Assembly (NCBI GenBank): GCA_002478885.1
Contig: DLKC01000048.1
Coordinates: 62,001-126,000, forward strand
DNA length: 64,000 nt
Direction of reading: 5' to 3'
Source of the DNA: Chitinophagaceae bacterium UBA7600
Lineage (GTDB): Bacteria > Bacteroidota > Bacteroidia > Chitinophagales > Chitinophagaceae
The position numbers and the translations under genes are program-made. Positions 8,745 to 17,388 of this stretch are shown here, piece after piece. A model generated the notes under the pieces. That model was not told the origin of the DNA and searched no databases. It was given only the letters and a program-made list of their open reading frames with translations. Positions within the stretch are counted from its first letter, which is position 1. Every line of letters starts with the position of its first letter.

Positions 8745-9857
8745 TTACAAAGGTTTTCCAGCGGCTAAGGTAGCGATCGCATTTTCAAGCATCTTTTTTG
8801 TTTGTTCATTCGGTGCCTGCGGCAAGGCTGCCTTAGCATAATCCAGCGCTTTTTTATAGTCGCCCATGGCCGAAGAAATGCGCATCATACCGGCGTTGGT
8901 TGGCCAGGCGCCCTTGTTCTTTGTGTAGTTTTTTTGAAATACAGCAAGCGCTTCCTGCAATTTATTTTCTGCGAGCAGCTGGCGTCCATAATTGTGTAAC
9001 TCGTTGGCAGTTGCATTTTCCATTGCCGTATTCATGGTCGTTGTTGCTTCTGCGTCGTTGCCCAGTTTTCTAAGCAACGCTGCTTTTACAGACAGCGATG
9101 CAAAATCATTTCTTCCGCCAAGATTTGGATCTACTGCTGAGCTGATCCAGTTCAAAGCCTCGGTATAATTCGTGTCGTTCTCTACACACCAGCTGGCTGC
9201 AGCCTGCAGGCTTGCCGGATCAAAGCCAATGGCCCCACTCATTTGTTCGCGTATATTTTCAAGCACGGTGGCTTTGAGATCAACTGCAACCTTAATTGGG
9301 AAACTCCATCTTTCCCAGGTTAAATTTATATCTACAGACCGGTCTGTCTGGTTGGAAAAGTCGTACAAAAGTCTTTCCTGCGAGGTTGGCAGGTTCTTCT
9401 TTTGCACCGTGGTAACGTGCAATACATCGAGCTCTTTGCGATAGAAATAACTGCCCCATTCCTTAACGTTCTTACTAAAGATGAGCACGCTGCTATCTTC
9501 ATGCACTTCGATAAAAAAAGCATATTTACCTGCGGGTAATTTTTTCCCGTTGATGGTTACGTCGGTGGAAAACGACATGGTAGTGCACTCGTCGGCCCCG
9601 GCCCGCCACGGCGATGCCACATTGGAACCATAGCCAAGCACGGTAAACCCAAATGGAACTACGGGAGTGCCGTATATTTTTCCATCCCTTCCTTTCACAC
9701 CGGGCGCACTGTAATGAATGGCGATTTCAGTTACACCAACTTTTCTGCCTGCAAAGCAAACTGTATTGGTGGTATCGGGAATGCGTAATGCCTGGCAGTT
9801 CGCCTGTTCTGCAAATGCAGCGGCAAAGAAAGCGGTGAAGAGTAGCAGCTTTTTCAT
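8745..9857 (-). CDS. Exported DUF2911 protein with C-terminal TPR-like repeats
   Basis: A 370-residue protein from the ATG at 9857, which opens an ideal signal peptide (MKKLLLFTAFFAAAFA). Residues of about 25-175 match the DUF2911 pattern (VGVTEIAIHYSAPGVKGR, WRAGADECTTMSFSTDV, LPAGKYAFFI), a domain common in secreted Bacteroidota proteins with unknown function. From residue 230 on, helical pairs (NYTEALNWISSA, NELHNYGRQLLAENKLQEAL, DYKKALDYAKAAL) form tetratricopeptide-like repeats, suggesting protein-protein contacts. The longer upstream frame to 10043 runs into a structured intergenic stretch and is not credible. It probably acts in the periplasm; no partner is apparent. Confidence 0.8.
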   Translation of the reverse strand: MKKLLLFTAFFAAAFAEQANCQALRIPDTTNTVCFAGRKVGVTEIAIHYSAPGVKGRDGKIYGTPVVPFGFTVLGYGSNVASPWRAGADECTTMSFSTDVTINGKKLPAGKYAFFIEVHEDSSVLIFSKNVKEWGSYFYRKELDVLHVTTVQKKNLPTSQERLLYDFSNQTDRSVDINLTWERWSFPIKVAVDLKATVLENIREQMSGAIGFDPASLQAAASWCVENDTNYTEALNWISSAVDPNLGGRNDFASLSVKAALLRKLGNDAEATTTMNTAMENATANELHNYGRQLLAENKLQEALAVFQKNYTKNKGAWPTNAGMMRISSAMGDYKKALDYAKAALPQAPNEQTKKMLENAIATLAAGKPL

Positions 9858-9929
9858 GTAAACAATAATTTCAACAAAGAAAGTTTTATTCTGCATACAA
9901 CCCTTACCGCTAGTCAAATAGCAAAAGGA

Positions 9930-10040
9930 CGACTGGCTGTTCTGAAGCGTTGCGATCCGTTGCCGAAAGGCTGCCGGATGGACGCGGAAAGCCCGGAACG
10001 TAGCTTTGCGTGGTGAGGACTTGCAGCGAACAGCCGGGAC
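9930..10040. other. Structured intergenic stretch, possible degenerate repeat element
   Basis: The gap between two reverse-strand genes is G+C richer than its surroundings. GGCTGTTC (9935-9942) and GAACAGCC (10028-10035) are perfect complements about 85 bp apart. Inside, TTGCGATCCGTTG and TTTGCGTGGTGAGGACTTG loosely resemble the dispersed repeat arms. It could be an eroded member of that family or an unrelated RNA structure. Confidence 0.4.
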
Positions 10041-10091
10041 CACAGACGACGGGAAATGAAATTGCTGATAGCCCCAACCTCTTCTTTTTTC

Positions 10092-10979
10092 TTAGTTGCC
10101 TGCCGGCTTCTGTTGTTGCTTTTCCTCGTATTGTTTTTGCAGATCTGACAGTTCGTTATCATATCCCTGCTGATCAAAAAATGCTGTGGGGTTATATGGA
10201 TCACCTGGCTTATGCTTGCTATGCAGGTTAAACTGGCCGGCATGTGAGGCAAGCCAGATATCGAATGAAATACTTTTCATGGCGTTTAAAGTATAGGCGT
10301 AGTCAGTGGCAATAGCCGGATAAGCGCTGATATCTGCAAATGCTTTATCAGTAACGATCGTCGGCATATTTGCAATAAGCACCCTATAAGATCGCTGGTC
10401 GTCTTTTACCGTAAACAGAAAACTACAGGAGCCTTTTGTGTGACCTGGATGATGTAACATTACCAGTTGCATGCCGCCGAATTTTATGGTGTCGTTGTCG
10501 TGGAGCAAACGGTCGACCTTTAATGGTTCGAAACTGGTTCCATATTTACCGAGTGCATAGTCGGAACTACCACCGGTAGCCACGACATCAGCCTCTTTTT
10601 CATCAACCATAAATTTAGCACCGGTGCTTTTTTTGATTGCATGCATGGCACCCAAATGATCGTAATGGGCCTGTGTTGTGAGCAATATTTTGATATCGGT
10701 GAATTTGAAACCAAGTGTTTCGATGTTATGTCTTATCTGCGACGCGGAAGCGGCAAGACCGGTGTTGATGAGTATGTGCCCTTGCGGAGTCGTGATAAGA
10801 AAACAGGCCAGGTCGTAAGTGCCCACGTAGTATAGATTACCTGCAATGCAAAACGGTTGGTATGCGGTTACCCACTCTGCTGTAGTTTTTGGCTCCTTTA
10901 CTTTTTGAGCCGTAGCCATTGCCGAGGTCAATGAGAAGCCAATTATTAATAAAACCGTACGTGATGCGTATGTTATCAT
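10092..10979 (-). CDS. Subclass B3 metallo-beta-lactamase, GOB-like with Gln at position 116
   Basis: A 295-residue protein from the ATG at 10979, with an N-terminal signal (TVLLIIGFSLTSAMATAQ). Zinc-dependent beta-lactamases of subclass B3 hydrolyse penicillins, cephalosporins and carbapenems in the periplasm. The metal motif reads Gln103-Ala-His105-Tyr-Asp107-His108, with His180 in HPGHTKGS and a His in the ASHAGQFNLH stretch. The usual first His of HxHxDH is Gln, as in GOB enzymes of Elizabethkingia. AYQPFCIAGNLYYVGTYDLA and RVLIANMP also match what I remember of GOB. A close family relationship is therefore likely, but resistance function is not shown by sequence. No mobile-element gene is adjacent, so it looks like a resident chromosomal gene. 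Confidence 0.85.
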   Translation of the reverse strand: MITYASRTVLLIIGFSLTSAMATAQKVKEPKTTAEWVTAYQPFCIAGNLYYVGTYDLACFLITTPQGHILINTGLAASASQIRHNIETLGFKFTDIKILLTTQAHYDHLGAMHAIKKSTGAKFMVDEKEADVVATGGSSDYALGKYGTSFEPLKVDRLLHDNDTIKFGGMQLVMLHHPGHTKGSCSFLFTVKDDQRSYRVLIANMPTIVTDKAFADISAYPAIATDYAYTLNAMKSISFDIWLASHAGQFNLHSKHKPGDPYNPTAFFDQQGYDNELSDLQKQYEEKQQQKPAGN

Positions 10980-11177
10980 ATAGCCATCCAGATTGAATAG
11001 GCAAATGTATTGGCTTACATAATGATCCGGCATTCGTTTGACAAATTACCAAAGACTTTTTTTTGGGGTGTGCGCAATTTAAAATCATGTTTCCTATCTT
11101 CAATATCGAAAAACAGCGTCACATAACGCGACAAGTTTTGCGTAACCACACCTAACGTTAACCATAAAAACACCAGT

Positions 11178-11729
11178 ATGAACACAAACCGTCTTTCAGA
11201 AACATTGCGTAGCGCATTGAACGCGCAAATGACCAAAGAGGCACACGCTTCACAGATCTACCTTTCTTATGCATCATGGGCAGCAAACGAGGGATATGAC
11301 GGCATAGCTCATTTTCTTTTCAAGCATGCACAGGAAGAACGCAACCATATGATGAAAATACTTGAGTACATTATCCAGAGAGGAGCAAAAGTAAGCGTAG
11401 AAGCAATACCCGGACCTCCGGCCGATCCAGTTAGTGTGCAACAGTGTTTTGAAAAAGTTTTTGAACAGGAAGTTGACAACACCCAATCGATCTACAAACT
11501 GGTTAAAATGAGCTTTGAGCAGGAAGATTGGGCAACATGGAACTTTTTGCAATGGTTTGTAAAAGAGCAAACCGAAGAAGAAACGATGGCATTGAATCTT
11601 CTTGACAAGATCAAAATTGCCGGTGCGGAAAAAGCAAGCGGCGATGCGCTTTATGCCCTGGACAGGGACCTTGAAAAACAGCCGGACGACGCTGCATTGG
11701 CAGAAACAAAAACGGCAGAAAACCCATGA
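11178..11729 (+). CDS. ftnA: Non-haem ferritin
   Basis: A 183-residue protein, the expected size for bacterial ferritin of the FtnA type plus a 15-residue acidic tail. It stores iron as ferric mineral in a 24-subunit cytoplasmic shell. Ferroxidase-centre residues are visible in Glu-rich helices: KEAHASQIYLSYASW (Glu and Tyr), HAQEERNHMMKILEY (Glu-Glu and His), FEQEVDNTQSIYKL and KEQTEEETMALNLL. It is monocistronic, divergent from the beta-lactamase gene. No Fur-like box was recognised in the 198-bp upstream region. Confidence 0.92.
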   Translation: MNTNRLSETLRSALNAQMTKEAHASQIYLSYASWAANEGYDGIAHFLFKHAQEERNHMMKILEYIIQRGAKVSVEAIPGPPADPVSVQQCFEKVFEQEVDNTQSIYKLVKMSFEQEDWATWNFLQWFVKEQTEEETMALNLLDKIKIAGAEKASGDALYALDRDLEKQPDDAALAETKTAENP

Positions 11730-11781
11730 TCAATTTTAAAAAGCTGTTTGCTGCTATCAAAATAGCAGAAATTATCAGCCC

Positions 11782-14289
11782 TTATGATGCCGCTTTTGAC
11801 CGCGAGGCAAGGCTTCGTGTTAACTTAAGGTAGTCAAGAAAATAAATAACCTTTAAGGAGAAATTGTTGTTGTTCTCTGCCCCGATGGTATTGGTAAGAT
11901 TTTTAAAATAATGGCTTTCCACTTCATTGCTATAATACTGCGTGGCATTTTTCCATACAATATTCAGGAAGCTGCCCGGGGCGAATTGCCAGGAATATAC
12001 CATATCGATATTGAAGAAGTTAACGTTCTGGTTTGCATCCGGGTGAAATCCCGTGTGCGGTTGGACAGAGCCATCGCGCTGCAACACAAAAAATTCACTG
12101 TTCTCCACGCTGCTCAAATAATGCCTTGCCCTGAAGGTGATGCCCATCTTATTGGTAAAACTGTATTTGGCGCTTAATATGTTCTCAATCGTTTTCACCC
12201 TACGTTTGGCAAAATTGATATCGGCGCTGCCGTTTACATAGGTATAGCCTATGTTGTTGTAGCTGGGTTGAAAGCTGATGTTTTGTGACAATGAAAATTT
12301 ATTACCAAAGCGTATATTCTGACCAAGCATGATGTTCATTGAAAAGCCATCGTAAAAGTCGATGAAAGTGCGGGTAAAGGCATCCACAAACCAGGAATAT
12401 TTTTTGCTGTTGTTGCTCTCAAACCAGGTTTCGAGACTAATGCTTTGGCCCCTTTTGAAAAACCACCCCGTTGTTCTCGGTTCATAAAAATCATTTTGCT
12501 TCAGATTATAGCCAAGGAAAATTCCTGTGAACCATAATTTTTTACTTTGTGCATTTACATTAACGTTAAAGCCTGCTGACTGGTACCCCTGATCGATCGG
12601 TTCTATTTTTTTTGAAAGCACGCTCAGGTTGGAATTGACATTTAAGTTGATCCTGTTATGCCAGTTCCTTGGTTCATTCCAATGGTAGCCAACCCACAAA
12701 TAATGATTAAGAAAATTATTGTTGGTGAAATAGCCCATGTCGTCGCTGCTAAATTTTGTGTCGGTCCTCTCCTGCGATAAATTAAAATTAAAACGGCCGC
12801 TGGTTTTTCCAATATGCAGTTCATGACTAAAACCACTTTCTGTACTGCCGTTTAGCGGGTAACCGAAACGATTGCTCATGGCCAGTTTGCCACCGATGTT
12901 ATACGTATTCTTCTTGTCATTCAATTCAAACAGTCCGGCTGTTACATTCGCATCGTAGTCTGTACCACTTCGCCATACGTTGGTGTTGATGAGGGATACG
13001 CTGGAGTTTTGTTTTAGTGTTTTGTCAATCACCAGCACATTATAATTGGTGAGCGGATCTGTAAGTTCACTTCTTTCCTGTTTGGTTACAGTATTTTCAA
13101 TGGTTGCATACTGTGCTTTTGTTACAGCATTCAGAAAACCAATACCAAAACCATTTTGTGAACGTCCGGAAATTTTGGTCGCATTAATCAGTTTTGATTC
13201 AGTTGGATTGCTAACGACGACTTCATTGCTATCAAGTCCATTGTATACATCATTATAGTGTATCGGTGAACCGCCGATGCGCCTCGAGTAAAACAAATTG
13301 CCTTTGCTGAAAAGCTCAGTACCTTCTGTAAAAAAATTCCTGTATTCGTTATACTTCACTTCAAAGGGCGTAAGGTTCAATACCTGGTTGTCGCTTTGCA
13401 CCTGCCCGAAATCGGGCACGAGTGTGGCGTCTAAAGTAAAAGCCTGGCTGATGCCGTATTTAACATCCATACCTCCGTTCACCTGGCCCGCCCAATTGCT
13501 TTGCCCGGCAACGTTAAGCGGGTAATGATTTGCATATACTGAAAAATAAGGCGAGAACTGCAACCGCAATGGAGGCTTTATGTGTGACAGCCCTTTCCAT
13601 AAACCTTCCTGTGTGAGAAAGCCATTCACGTTCGGATCGATCGGGTTCCAGGTATTTTGTTGTTCCGTTTTACGTCTTCTGCGGGTAATGTTGAAGCCCC
13701 AGTCCTGCACCTCTTTTTTGCCAAATCGTATCGCGGAAAAAGGAATAAACATTTCAAAGCTCCAACCGCTGTCGGTAATTACTGCGCCGCTTTCCCAAAC
13801 CGCATTCCAGGAAAAATCTTCCATATCGCTTGTCATGCTTGGAGGATTCATTTTGGCATCCCATTGCTCGCCGAGTGGTGTTACAAAATATTCAAAGCCG
13901 TTTAGTTTGTCGTTGTAAGTATCGAAGATAATGCCTATATAATCATTGGCGCCATAGCCATCACGCACACCGGTTAATTCAGTTGTAATGCTGTCCCTGC
14001 TTCGTTCGTAGCAAATGCCGCCAAAATAAATTCCTTCGTCACTGTACATGAGGTAGGCAACGGTTCTGTTTGCAAAATCTTCTTTTGCGCCAGCCTTTGG
14101 CCTAAAATAAACCATGTCTGTTAACGGAGCTGCATTCTTCCAGGCGGTATCATTAAGCAGGCCATCAATCTTCACCTGACCCATTGAACGTTTCGCTTCG
14201 AGTGTTCTTACCGTTTTTGTTTGCGCGAAACCGCAAAAGATGCTACACAGTAATGTCAAAATAATCAGCACAGGTCTTTTCGTCAACAT
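11782..14289 (-). CDS. DUF5916 protein: CBM9-like domain plus outer-membrane beta-barrel
   Basis: An 835-residue protein with signal peptide (LIILTLLCSIFCGFAQ). Residues of about 30-210 have the carbohydrate-binding family 9-like pattern (KIDGLLNDTAWKNAAPL, DEGIYFGGICYE, WSFEMFIPFSAIRFG). The remaining 600 residues are alternating aromatic/polar strands typical of a TonB-receptor-like barrel (for example WGFNITRRRRK, DVKYGISQAFTLDATLVPDFGQVQSD). The last phrase covers the conserved region of DUF5916. Such proteins sit in the outer membrane. A role in glycan or protein surface processing is only suspected. Its stop is 52 bp from the ferritin stop on the other strand. Confidence 0.82.
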   Translation of the reverse strand: MLTKRPVLIILTLLCSIFCGFAQTKTVRTLEAKRSMGQVKIDGLLNDTAWKNAAPLTDMVYFRPKAGAKEDFANRTVAYLMYSDEGIYFGGICYERSRDSITTELTGVRDGYGANDYIGIIFDTYNDKLNGFEYFVTPLGEQWDAKMNPPSMTSDMEDFSWNAVWESGAVITDSGWSFEMFIPFSAIRFGKKEVQDWGFNITRRRRKTEQQNTWNPIDPNVNGFLTQEGLWKGLSHIKPPLRLQFSPYFSVYANHYPLNVAGQSNWAGQVNGGMDVKYGISQAFTLDATLVPDFGQVQSDNQVLNLTPFEVKYNEYRNFFTEGTELFSKGNLFYSRRIGGSPIHYNDVYNGLDSNEVVVSNPTESKLINATKISGRSQNGFGIGFLNAVTKAQYATIENTVTKQERSELTDPLTNYNVLVIDKTLKQNSSVSLINTNVWRSGTDYDANVTAGLFELNDKKNTYNIGGKLAMSNRFGYPLNGSTESGFSHELHIGKTSGRFNFNLSQERTDTKFSSDDMGYFTNNNFLNHYLWVGYHWNEPRNWHNRINLNVNSNLSVLSKKIEPIDQGYQSAGFNVNVNAQSKKLWFTGIFLGYNLKQNDFYEPRTTGWFFKRGQSISLETWFESNNSKKYSWFVDAFTRTFIDFYDGFSMNIMLGQNIRFGNKFSLSQNISFQPSYNNIGYTYVNGSADINFAKRRVKTIENILSAKYSFTNKMGITFRARHYLSSVENSEFFVLQRDGSVQPHTGFHPDANQNVNFFNIDMVYSWQFAPGSFLNIVWKNATQYYSNEVESHYFKNLTNTIGAENNNNFSLKVIYFLDYLKLTRSLASRSKAAS

Positions 14290-14460
14290 GCAGTAATGGT
14301 TTTCGATTTAATCTAACGATCAGGAAAGCGCAATGTTACAATGCGATGTTTTGCAAAACGCGGGTTTTGTGATGGCAGGTATGCAGCGAAGCGTTAATTT
14401 ATACGAAGCGCAAATTGTGTATGACGAATGGTAAATTTTCTTGAGCCAAGGTTTTTTTTG

Positions 14461-14507
14461 GAGCCTGGCAGTTTTCCTTTAATCAGCTGCTGTTGCGTCG
14501 CACTCTT
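14461..14507 (-). repeat. REP-like half-unit, A type, reverse orientation
   Basis: GTTGCGTCGCACTCTT lies at 14492-14507 with the tail GAGCCTGGCAG at its outer end. The distal GTAC is degraded (TCGG). It lies in the 361-bp divergent region between the DUF5916 and DoxX-like genes. The rest of that region shows only a possible TTACTTTT promoter box near 14606. Confidence 0.75.
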
Positions 14508-14650
14508 CGGGTTTCGGTAATGCAGTTCCGCAGGTATATAACCCGGGATTTATTTTTTTGCGTGTTTATTCATCATAAAACGTAACCGCAGCATTGGCCT
14601 AATTGTTACTTTTATCGGCCAAAAAAATTAATCAACAAAAAAATAAGAAC

Positions 14651-15019
14651 ATGACAGTAAAAACAGCCAACATCATTTACTGGGTGTCGACAATTATTTT
14701 CGCCGCATTAATGATATTCTCTGCCGTAGGTGGCCTGCAGCCTTCGCAGCAAGCTATCGACCTGCTGCACACCCAGCTTGGTTACCCAATATATTTTATA
14801 CAGATGATCAGCGTTGCAAAACTGCTTGGCTCTGTTGCCATCTTGATACCCGGGTTGAAAGGAATTAAAGAGTGGGCATATGCCGGCCTGTTCTTCGATC
14901 TTTTTGGTGCGATCTATTCCGGCGTAGCCGCAGCCGGCAGCTTTGATCCAATGATGCTGTCTATGATTATATGGATATTGCCGGGCATTGTTTCCTACTA
15001 CCTGTGGAAAAGACGATAA
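14651..15019 (+). CDS. DoxX-like integral membrane protein
   Basis: A 122-residue protein from the ATG at 14651. The in-frame start 48 bp upstream would put a polar Lys/Asn stretch before the first helix. Four membrane helices are predicted (IIYWVSTIIFAALMIFSAV, FIQMISVAKLLGSVAILIPG, WAYAGLFFDLFGAIYSGVAA, LSMIIWILPGIVSYYLW). The pattern of a KLLGSVAILIPG helix followed by EWAYAGLFFDLFGA is typical of the DoxX-like family of small inner-membrane proteins. Its biochemical role is unclear. Half-units of the dispersed repeat flank it on both sides in facing orientation. Confidence 0.78.
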   Translation: MTVKTANIIYWVSTIIFAALMIFSAVGGLQPSQQAIDLLHTQLGYPIYFIQMISVAKLLGSVAILIPGLKGIKEWAYAGLFFDLFGAIYSGVAAAGSFDPMMLSMIIWILPGIVSYYLWKRR

Positions 15020-15120
15020 GGCGATAAAAAAGTGTGTTCGCTGTAAACGAAAGCCCGAAGGCCGTTTGTTGCCGCTTTTACCCTTTTCATGTATCATGAT
15101 GAAGAAAGTGATGAACGTTG

Positions 15121-15165
15121 AAGTGTGCGACGCAACGATGTTGAGACGGCATATAAGGCCGGGCC
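15121..15165 (+). repeat. REP-like half-unit, A type, forward orientation
   Basis: AAGTGTGCGACGCAAC at 15121-15136 is followed by the tail AAGGCCGGGCC ending near 15165. The leading GTAC is degraded (GTTG). It lies 100 bp past the DoxX-like stop. Confidence 0.75.
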
Positions 15166-15249
15166 AAAAAAGAAACACCTCTTAAAGGTTTAAATTTAAA
15201 AAATGCTTTGCATATTTTTTACCGGAATTGTACAATTGAAGGGGTATTT

Positions 15250-16494
15250 ATGAAAAGAGTAACCTGTTTTTTAATCGGCCTGTTCACGGTATTTGTTTGT
15301 GATGCACAACAGAAAAATACAAGCGTGAGCAGGTGGCGCGCTGCCTTGCATAGACCCGATGGAAAGGACATTGTATTTGAACTGCGTGGAAAAAAAGAGC
15401 AGGGCAAAACCGTTTTGTATGTGTCGAATGCAGCAGAGGAAATAGAGATAACCGATATAAAAACAAAGGGTGATTCGATGTTCTTTACTATGCCGGCTTT
15501 TGAAGCGTCGTTTCGCGTTAAAATCTTACATGACGGCGATATGGCTGGCCTTTTTATAAAGGGTACCGCTGCCCAAACGCAACACTGGCCTTTCACTGCA
15601 ACTGCAAAAAGCAGCGGACTTTTTGAACCTGACCAGGGTAATGCGATGACAAATATTACCGGCAGGTGGGATGTGAGCATAACGCGTGCCAACGGAACTA
15701 TACGCAAAGCTGTAGCCGAATTCGAGCAGCATGGGAACAGGCTTACCGGTACTTTTTTAACGCCCTCAGCAGACTATCGTTATCTCGATGGCGTTGTTAC
15801 CGGAGACTCTTTAAAACTATCAACATTCGATGGCGATAACATTCATTTATTTGAAGCAAAGGTTGATAGTGCCTGCAGCATTTCAGGCGGCGTTTTTTAT
15901 AATGGCTATGCGGGCAGAGAGACATGGACAGCACTAAGGAACGACACGATTGAATTACCTGAAGCCAATGCACCTACCCAAATGCGGGAAGGCGAAACAA
16001 AACTCAATTTTACTTTCAAAGATCTTAACGGCCTACCCGTTTCTATCAGCGATAAAAAGTATAAGGATAAAGTGGTCATCATACAACTGATGGGAAGTTG
16101 GTGCGCAAACTGTTTGGATGAAACAAAATTTTTATCAGGTTATTATAAAGAAAATAAGTCACGAGGCGTTGAAGTTATTGCATTGGCATACGAACTCAGC
16201 ACTGATGCAGCAAGGTCGAAAGCCAGTTTGCAGAAGTTTCAAAAACTGTTCGGCGTGCAATACCCGATGCTGATCACCGGAGCCGCAGCGGGCGATGATA
16301 AAAAAACAGAAAAGACCTTGCCGCAGCTTACGCCAATCAGGTCGTTTCCCTTAACTATTTTTATCGACAAGAGCGGCAACGTGAGATATATACATACAAG
16401 CTTTTACGGCCCTGGCTCAGGCGCGTATTACACAGCATTTAAAAAAGACTTTTATGAAACTGCAGACAAATTGCTGCAGGAGCAGGCTCCCTGA
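15250..16494 (+). CDS. Exported TlpA-like thioredoxin-fold protein
   Basis: A 414-residue protein from the ATG at 15250, giving the signal peptide MKRVTCFLIGLFTVFVCDA. The first 240 residues hold a beta-rich domain seen in Bacteroidota TlpA-like proteins (NITGRWDVSITRANG, LDGVVTGDSLKLSTFDG). From residue 255 a thioredoxin fold begins. MGSWCANC places the redox pair at Cys285 and Cys288, and the cis-Pro is in SFPLTIFID. This family reduces or relays electrons to extracytoplasmic thiols. The partner is unknown. It is followed by the tail-to-tail repeat pair and converges with a two-component operon. Confidence 0.85.
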   Translation: MKRVTCFLIGLFTVFVCDAQQKNTSVSRWRAALHRPDGKDIVFELRGKKEQGKTVLYVSNAAEEIEITDIKTKGDSMFFTMPAFEASFRVKILHDGDMAGLFIKGTAAQTQHWPFTATAKSSGLFEPDQGNAMTNITGRWDVSITRANGTIRKAVAEFEQHGNRLTGTFLTPSADYRYLDGVVTGDSLKLSTFDGDNIHLFEAKVDSACSISGGVFYNGYAGRETWTALRNDTIELPEANAPTQMREGETKLNFTFKDLNGLPVSISDKKYKDKVVIIQLMGSWCANCLDETKFLSGYYKENKSRGVEVIALAYELSTDAARSKASLQKFQKLFGVQYPMLITGAAAGDDKKTEKTLPQLTPIRSFPLTIFIDKSGNVRYIHTSFYGPGSGAYYTAFKKDFYETADKLLQEQAP

Positions 16495-16518
16495 TGCTGC
16501 CAGGTACAACGAATTTAG

Positions 16519-16650
16519 AAGTGTGCGACGCAACTGCAGACGCTATGAAATGCGATAGTTGGTAACATAAATTGCCCTTCTATATCGGGATAAATATTTT
16601 TATGAAACCGGCTGTTGTGCACGCCTCAACTTTTGTTGCGTCGCACTCTT
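16519..16650. repeat. Two REP-like half-units, tail-to-tail
   Basis: A forward half-unit (AAGTGTGCGACGCAAC at 16519-16534, tail GTTGGTAAC ending 16566) is followed by a reverse half-unit (tail AAACCGGC from 16605, GTTGCGTCGCACTCTT at 16635-16650). Here the conserved tails face inward and the core motifs outward, the opposite of every other paired element in the window. It lies between two convergent genes. Confidence 0.75.
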
Positions 16651-16686
16651 CTACTGCATGACTCTGTCAACCAACGTTTACGAAGT

Positions 16687-17334
16687 TTATACTTTTATCA
16701 GGCTGTGTTTAATGGCATAGACAACCAGGCCGATTCTTGTTTTTAAACCGAGCTTTTCAAACAATGCATCCCGGTATCCTTCAACTGTGCGTGGACTGCA
16801 AAACATTTTTTCCGCGATCTCTTTGTAGGTGAGTTCGGTAGCGGCATATTGCAGGAACACCGTTTCGCGTTCATTTAATTTTACCGGCGCATTTTTGTTT
16901 TCATTGCCGGCCGCAATATTGAAGATCACTTTGCCTGTGACCCAGTCCGGGTAATAAAAACCTTTTGTTGTAAGCGCATTCAACGCATTTTCAAGCTCGG
17001 CCGGGTGCACATTTTTGAGAAGATAGCCCCTTGCTCCACTCCTGATCATTTTTATTAAGGCTTGTTCATCGTCCTGCATAGAAAGCGCCAGCACCAATAC
17101 TTCAGGATGTGCTTCTCTAAGCCATTGCGCTGTTTCAAATCCGTCCATAACCGGCATCGAAACGTCCAGCAAAACGATGTCAGGAATATTTTTCCGCTGC
17201 TGAAATTTTTCTATGAGCGCTTTACCATGTTCGACTTCATAGAGCACATCATAATTTCTGAAATGCTCAATAACGCCTGTGATCGCTTTGGCAATCAGCA
17301 GGTGATCATCTACTATAACAACGCTGTATTGCAT
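16687..17334 (-). CDS. NarL/LuxR-family response regulator
   Basis: A 215-residue two-domain regulator. The receiver domain has the acidic pair DD (9-10), phosphoacceptor Asp57 in IVLLDVSMPVMDG and the conserved Lys in GYLLKNVHP. The LuxR-type helix-turn-helix occupies about 150-212 (LNERETVFLQYAATELTYKE, then CSPRTVEGYRDALFEKL). It is the last gene of a four-gene reverse-strand operon, 54 bp after the histidine kinase that should phosphorylate it. Targets are unknown. No GTAG-N8-CTAC site was noticed near this operon. Confidence 0.92.
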   Translation of the reverse strand: MQYSVVIVDDHLLIAKAITGVIEHFRNYDVLYEVEHGKALIEKFQQRKNIPDIVLLDVSMPVMDGFETAQWLREAHPEVLVLALSMQDDEQALIKMIRSGARGYLLKNVHPAELENALNALTTKGFYYPDWVTGKVIFNIAAGNENKNAPVKLNERETVFLQYAATELTYKEIAEKMFCSPRTVEGYRDALFEKLGLKTRIGLVVYAIKHSLIKV

Positions 17335-17388
17335 GCAGTTTATTTTACCTTACCGAGATTTCAAATCCATCTAAGTTATATAGCTTTT

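Noticed and set aside
11726..11833. A 35-codon reading frame overlapping the ferritin stop (ATGA)
   Set aside because: It runs into the end of the reverse-strand DUF5916 gene, has no recognisable features, and is most likely chance.
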